Source: Vogesella mureinivorans (lineage in GTDB: Bacteria; Pseudomonadota; Gammaproteobacteria; Burkholderiales; Chromobacteriaceae). Taken from it: DNA of 64,000 nucleotides. The notes under the pieces are model-generated. The model searched no databases, was not told where the DNA came from, and saw only the letters and a program-made list of their open reading frames with translations. The stretch covers positions 1-64,000 of the forward strand of contig NZ_VMTV02000047.1 in the NCBI RefSeq assembly GCF_007644035.1, written 5' to 3'. Positions 61,692 to 64,000 of this stretch are shown one piece after another. The position numbers were made by a program, and so were the translations under genes. Within the stretch, counting starts at the first letter, position 1. Every line of letters begins with the position of its first letter.

Positions 61692-62486
61692 ATGCTGATC
61701 CATCCTCAGTTTGACCCCGTAGCCATTCACCTGGGCCCGCTGGCCGTGCACTGGTACGGCCTGATGTACCTGCTGGGCTTTGGCCTGTTTCTGTGGCTGG
61801 GCAATCTGCGCGTAAAAAGCCAGCCATGGAGCGGCTGGTCTGCCAAAGACCTGGACGACTTCCTGACCTGGGCCGTGCTGGGCGTGGTGCTGGGCGGCCG
61901 CCTGGGCGAGGTGCTGTTTTACCAGCCCGGCTACTACCTGCAGCACCCGGCAGAAATCCTGATGGTGTGGAAAGGCGGCATGAGCTTCCACGGTGGCTTT
62001 ATCGGCGTGCTGGTGGCCATGGCGCTGTTTGCGCGCAAGCAAGGCAGCAGCTTCTGGCAGGTGGCCGACTTTGTCGCCCCGCTGGTACCCACAGGGTTGG
62101 CCGCAGGCCGCGTGGGTAACTTCATCAATGGTGAGCTATGGGGCCGCGTGGCACCGGCCGACCTGCCGTGGGCGATGGTTTTCCCGCGCGTGGACATGCT
62201 GCCGCGTCACCCGTCGCAGTTGTACCAGGCGCTGCTGGAAGGCGCGGCGCTGTTTGTCATCCTGTGGCTGTTCTCGGCGCGCCGCCGCCCGGTGGGGCAG
62301 GTGTCGGCGGTGTTCCTGATGGGCTATGGCAGCTTCCGCTTTATTGCCGAGTTCTTCCGCACCCCGGACGCCGGCATTTTCGGCCAGTCCGACGTGATCA
62401 GCATGGGCCAGTGGCTAAGCCTGCCGATGATCGTGGCCGGCATTGCGCTATACCGCTGGGCTGCCCGCCAGCCGCAAACTGCCTGA
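61692..62486 (+). CDS. lgt: Prolipoprotein diacylglyceryl transferase
   Basis: A 264-residue inner-membrane enzyme that transfers diacylglyceryl from phosphatidylglycerol to the lipobox Cys of prolipoproteins. Family signatures: [20 protein letters not shown] with the conserved His-Trp-Tyr-Gly, [16 protein letters not shown], and the Lgt motif [14 protein letters not shown]. Seven hydrophobic segments are visible. It lies upstream of a small lipoprotein gene that would be its substrate; this may be coincidental. Confidence 0.97.
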   Translation: MLIHPQFDPVAIHLGPLAVHWYGLMYLLGFGLFLWLGNLRVKSQPWSGWSAKDLDDFLTWAVLGVVLGGRLGEVLFYQPGYYLQHPAEILMVWKGGMSFHGGFIGVLVAMALFARKQGSSFWQVADFVAPLVPTGLAAGRVGNFINGELWGRVAPADLPWAMVFPRVDMLPRHPSQLYQALLEGAALFVILWLFSARRRPVGQVSAVFLMGYGSFRFIAEFFRTPDAGIFGQSDVISMGQWLSLPMIVAGIALYRWAARQPQTA

Positions 62487-62496
62487 GGAGCCTGCC

Positions 62497-62838
62497 ATGA
62501 AAGCCTTTATCCCGCTGCTGCTGTGCAGCCTGCTGGCCGGCTGCGCCACCTACCAGTGGCGCCACGGCGACGGCACCCGCAACTTTGATGCCGAAAGCTA
62601 CCCGTGCAAACAGGAGGCCGCCAAAACCTTCCCGCCCGAGATGCGCGAGCGCGTAGCGCGCCCGGCGTCGTTTCAGCCGCCACGGCAGGTCTGCGGTGCC
62701 AACAACCAGTGCACCTGGACGCCGGGCTACTGGGAGCCAGAGCGCCGCGAAAGCTTTGACGCCAATGCCGAGCAGCGCGAAGACATGTACCGCAGCTGCA
62801 TGAAAGCCAAAGGCTGGGCGTACATCCGCGTGGATTAA
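62497..62838 (+). CDS. Small lipoprotein of unknown function
   Basis: A 113-residue protein with a lipoprotein signal (MKAFIPLLLCSLLAGCATYQ; lipobox LAGC, lipidated Cys16). The mature part has four more cysteines in two pairs, around YPCKQEAAK, QVCGANNQCTW and YRSCMKAKGW, probably disulphide-bonded. The final SCMKAKGWAYI resembles small outer-membrane lipoproteins of unknown role in Proteobacteria. It begins ten bases after the lgt stop, so they form an operon. Confidence 0.75.
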   Translation: MKAFIPLLLCSLLAGCATYQWRHGDGTRNFDAESYPCKQEAAKTFPPEMRERVARPASFQPPRQVCGANNQCTWTPGYWEPERRESFDANAEQREDMYRSCMKAKGWAYIRVD

Positions 62839-62866
62839 GCGCCTGCGGCTAACCTTGGCCGCAACG

Positions 62867-62898
62867 AACAAGGCCCTGCCGCATGGCAGGGCCTTGTT
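62867..62898. terminator. Bidirectional terminator, lipoprotein / Lrp-type regulator
   Basis: AACAAGGCCCTGCC-GCAT-GGCAGGGCCTTGTT: a perfect 14-bp stem between convergent genes. A TTGGCCGCA word sits just ahead (62855). Confidence 0.88.
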
Positions 62899-62934
62899 GT
62901 TTGTAGAGTGACCGTACTAGCAGGCGGCCACCAC

Positions 62935-63378
62935 CTAACGTGGCGGGCACACCGGCCGTGCCGATAGCGGCGTAGACAGAATGATGCTGGTGCGCGTCTC
63001 GCCCAGGTCGTTCAGGTGCGACACCAGCAGCTCCAGGTGCTGCACATCGCGCGCCAGCACGCGAAACACATAGGAATCCACCCCGGTCACGTGGTGGCAC
63101 TCTTGCACCTCCGGCATGGCGGCCAGCCTGTCCAGCAGCGTTTTCTTGGCCGGCTGCGGCACGGTAATGCCCACCAGCGCCGACAGCGCATACCCCGCCT
63201 TCAGCGGCGCCACTACCGCGTGGTAACCACGTATCACCCCCGCCTCTTCCAGCCGTTTGACGCGCTCCGACACCGCCGGCACCGACAGCCCCACCGCCTG
63301 CGCCAGCTCGGTCAGCGATTGGCGGGCGTTGTCCTGCAGTGCGGCCAGAATGGCCCACGATTTGGCGTCTACTTCCAT
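62935..63378 (-). CDS. Lrp/AsnC-family transcriptional regulator
   Basis: A 147-residue regulator. N-terminal HTH DAKSWAILAALQDNARQSLT then VGLSVPAVSERVKRLEEAGV; C-terminal RAM/AsnC ligand domain with IRGYHAVVAPLKAGYAL, VQECHHVTGVDSYVFRVL and the family's final TSIILST. Such proteins sense amino acids. It is divergent from the LysE/RhtB-type exporter, which is probably its target: a common arrangement in which the regulator controls the exporter in response to the amino acid. Confidence 0.92.
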   Translation of the reverse strand: MEVDAKSWAILAALQDNARQSLTELAQAVGLSVPAVSERVKRLEEAGVIRGYHAVVAPLKAGYALSALVGITVPQPAKKTLLDRLAAMPEVQECHHVTGVDSYVFRVLARDVQHLELLVSHLNDLGETRTSIILSTPLSARPVCPPR

Positions 63379-63499
63379 TTGTTAAGCCTTTCTGCCGTTT
63401 GGCCTGAATTTCTTAGGCCAGCATAGCGCATCGCCTGCATCACGGCATGGGCAGCCACCGCACGCCACGCCACACTATGCAGCAGCAAAGGAGAACACC

Positions 63500-64000
63500 A
63501 TGAGCCTGTTTCTGGAAGCGGCCGCCATCGGGCTGGCCATTGCCGCGCCGGTGGGCCCCATCGGCCTGCTGTGCATTGAACGCACGCTGCGCCGTGGCCC
63601 GGCCACCGGTTTTGTCACCGGCCTGGGCGCCGCCAGCGCCGATGGCCTGTACGCCAGCGCCGGTGCCGCCGGCATGGGCACGCTGCTGCACCTGCTCAGC
63701 GCTATCGCCACGCCGATGGCGCTGGCCGGTAGCGCCCTGCTGCTGTACATGGGCGTGGGCTCGCTGCGCCGTGCTGCGGCCAACCATGCCGCCCAGGCGA
63801 GCGAAAACGGCGGGCTGTTGGCGGCCTACCTGTCGGCACTGGGGCTCACCCTGAGCAACCCGATGACCATGCTGTCGTTTATTGCGGTGTTTGCCAGCCT
63901 GGCCGGCGGCCAGCAACCCGGCCCGGCGGATGCGGTGCTGATGGTGGCCGGCGTGTTTACCGGCTCGGCGCTGTGGTGGCTGCTGCTGGCCTACGGCGGC
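63500..64000 (+). CDS. LysE/RhtB-family amino acid exporter (3' end outside window)
   Basis: 167 codons of a membrane exporter. The N-terminus MSLFLEAAAIGLAIAAPVGP followed by IGLLCIERTLRRGPATGFVT is the LysE/RhtB signature, and a later GLTLSNPMTMLSFIAVF matches the conserved NP motif of the fourth helix. Start at 63500 with AAGGAG seven bases upstream. It is regulated presumably by the divergent Lrp-type gene, in the 121-base gap between them. The gene runs past the window edge. Confidence 0.92.
   Translation, partial: MSLFLEAAAIGLAIAAPVGPIGLLCIERTLRRGPATGFVTGLGAASADGLYASAGAAGMGTLLHLLSAIATPMALAGSALLLYMGVGSLRRAAANHAAQASENGGLLAAYLSALGLTLSNPMTMLSFIAVFASLAGGQQPGPADAVLMVAGVFTGSALWWLLLAYGG

Overview
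The window looks like the chromosome of a GC-rich betaproteobacterium, possibly of the Neisseriales/Chromobacteriaceae. That placement is an inference from gene content and codon bias; no rRNA or other taxonomic marker is present. Most of the DNA is GC-rich with strong C/G third positions. Three AT-rich patches stand out as imported: about 650-2480, 38340-43690, and parts of 44030-44500.

Layout. 1-4530: the end of a type VI secretion VgrG gene with a GH19 muramidase/chitinase-type effector and a secreted immunity candidate, then a duplicated VgrG fragment broken by an IS3-family element whose transposase carries an amber stop, and an internally deleted IS5-type element. 4531-10068: a minus-strand operon of a membrane sensor kinase, a REC-EAL c-di-GMP phosphodiesterase and a soluble PAS kinase. 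10176-11769: a HugZ-like FMN protein and a periplasmic solute-binding protein. 11875-33839: a complete uptake [NiFe]-hydrogenase locus: hupDFGHIJK-hypABFCDE-hupR-hupUV, hupT, then hupE and hupSLC. 33841-38334: an orphan HigA-like regulator, a hemerythrin, a methyltransferase, an L,D-transpeptidase and the rRNA methyltransferase gene rlmD. 38007-46522: two small islands in tandem, bounded by three near-identical copies of the 3' end of rlmD. The first carries an integrase stub and a four-gene ABC-ATPase conflict system of the ABC-3C type (Rad50-like ATPase, middle component, trypsin-like protease protein, metallo-beta-lactamase-fold protein). The second carries a Fic protein. 46715-59316: three tandem giant PilY1-like pilus-tip genes and the remnant of a fourth. 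59615-64000: ilvD, lgt, a small lipoprotein, an Lrp/AsnC regulator and the start of a LysE/RhtB exporter.

How it works together. HupS has the six-cysteine pattern of oxygen-tolerant membrane-bound hydrogenases and HupC is the cytochrome b that passes electrons to quinones. HypA-F and HupD-K build and mature the enzyme. HupUV senses H2 and signals through kinase HupT to HupR, a sigma-54 activator. Matching sigma-54 promoters lie before hupD, hupE and hupS, so the regulatory circuit can be read from the sequence.

Most notable: (1) the rlmD 3' end used repeatedly as an integration point, each island carrying a replacement gene tail that includes the catalytic base; (2) the ABC-3C defence operon in the first island; (3) a 9-mer, TTGGCCGCA, present more than 30 times by eye where about one is expected, absent from the AT-rich island, sometimes inverted-paired after a gene or fused to start codons, and resembling a DNA-uptake or chromosome-organising word.
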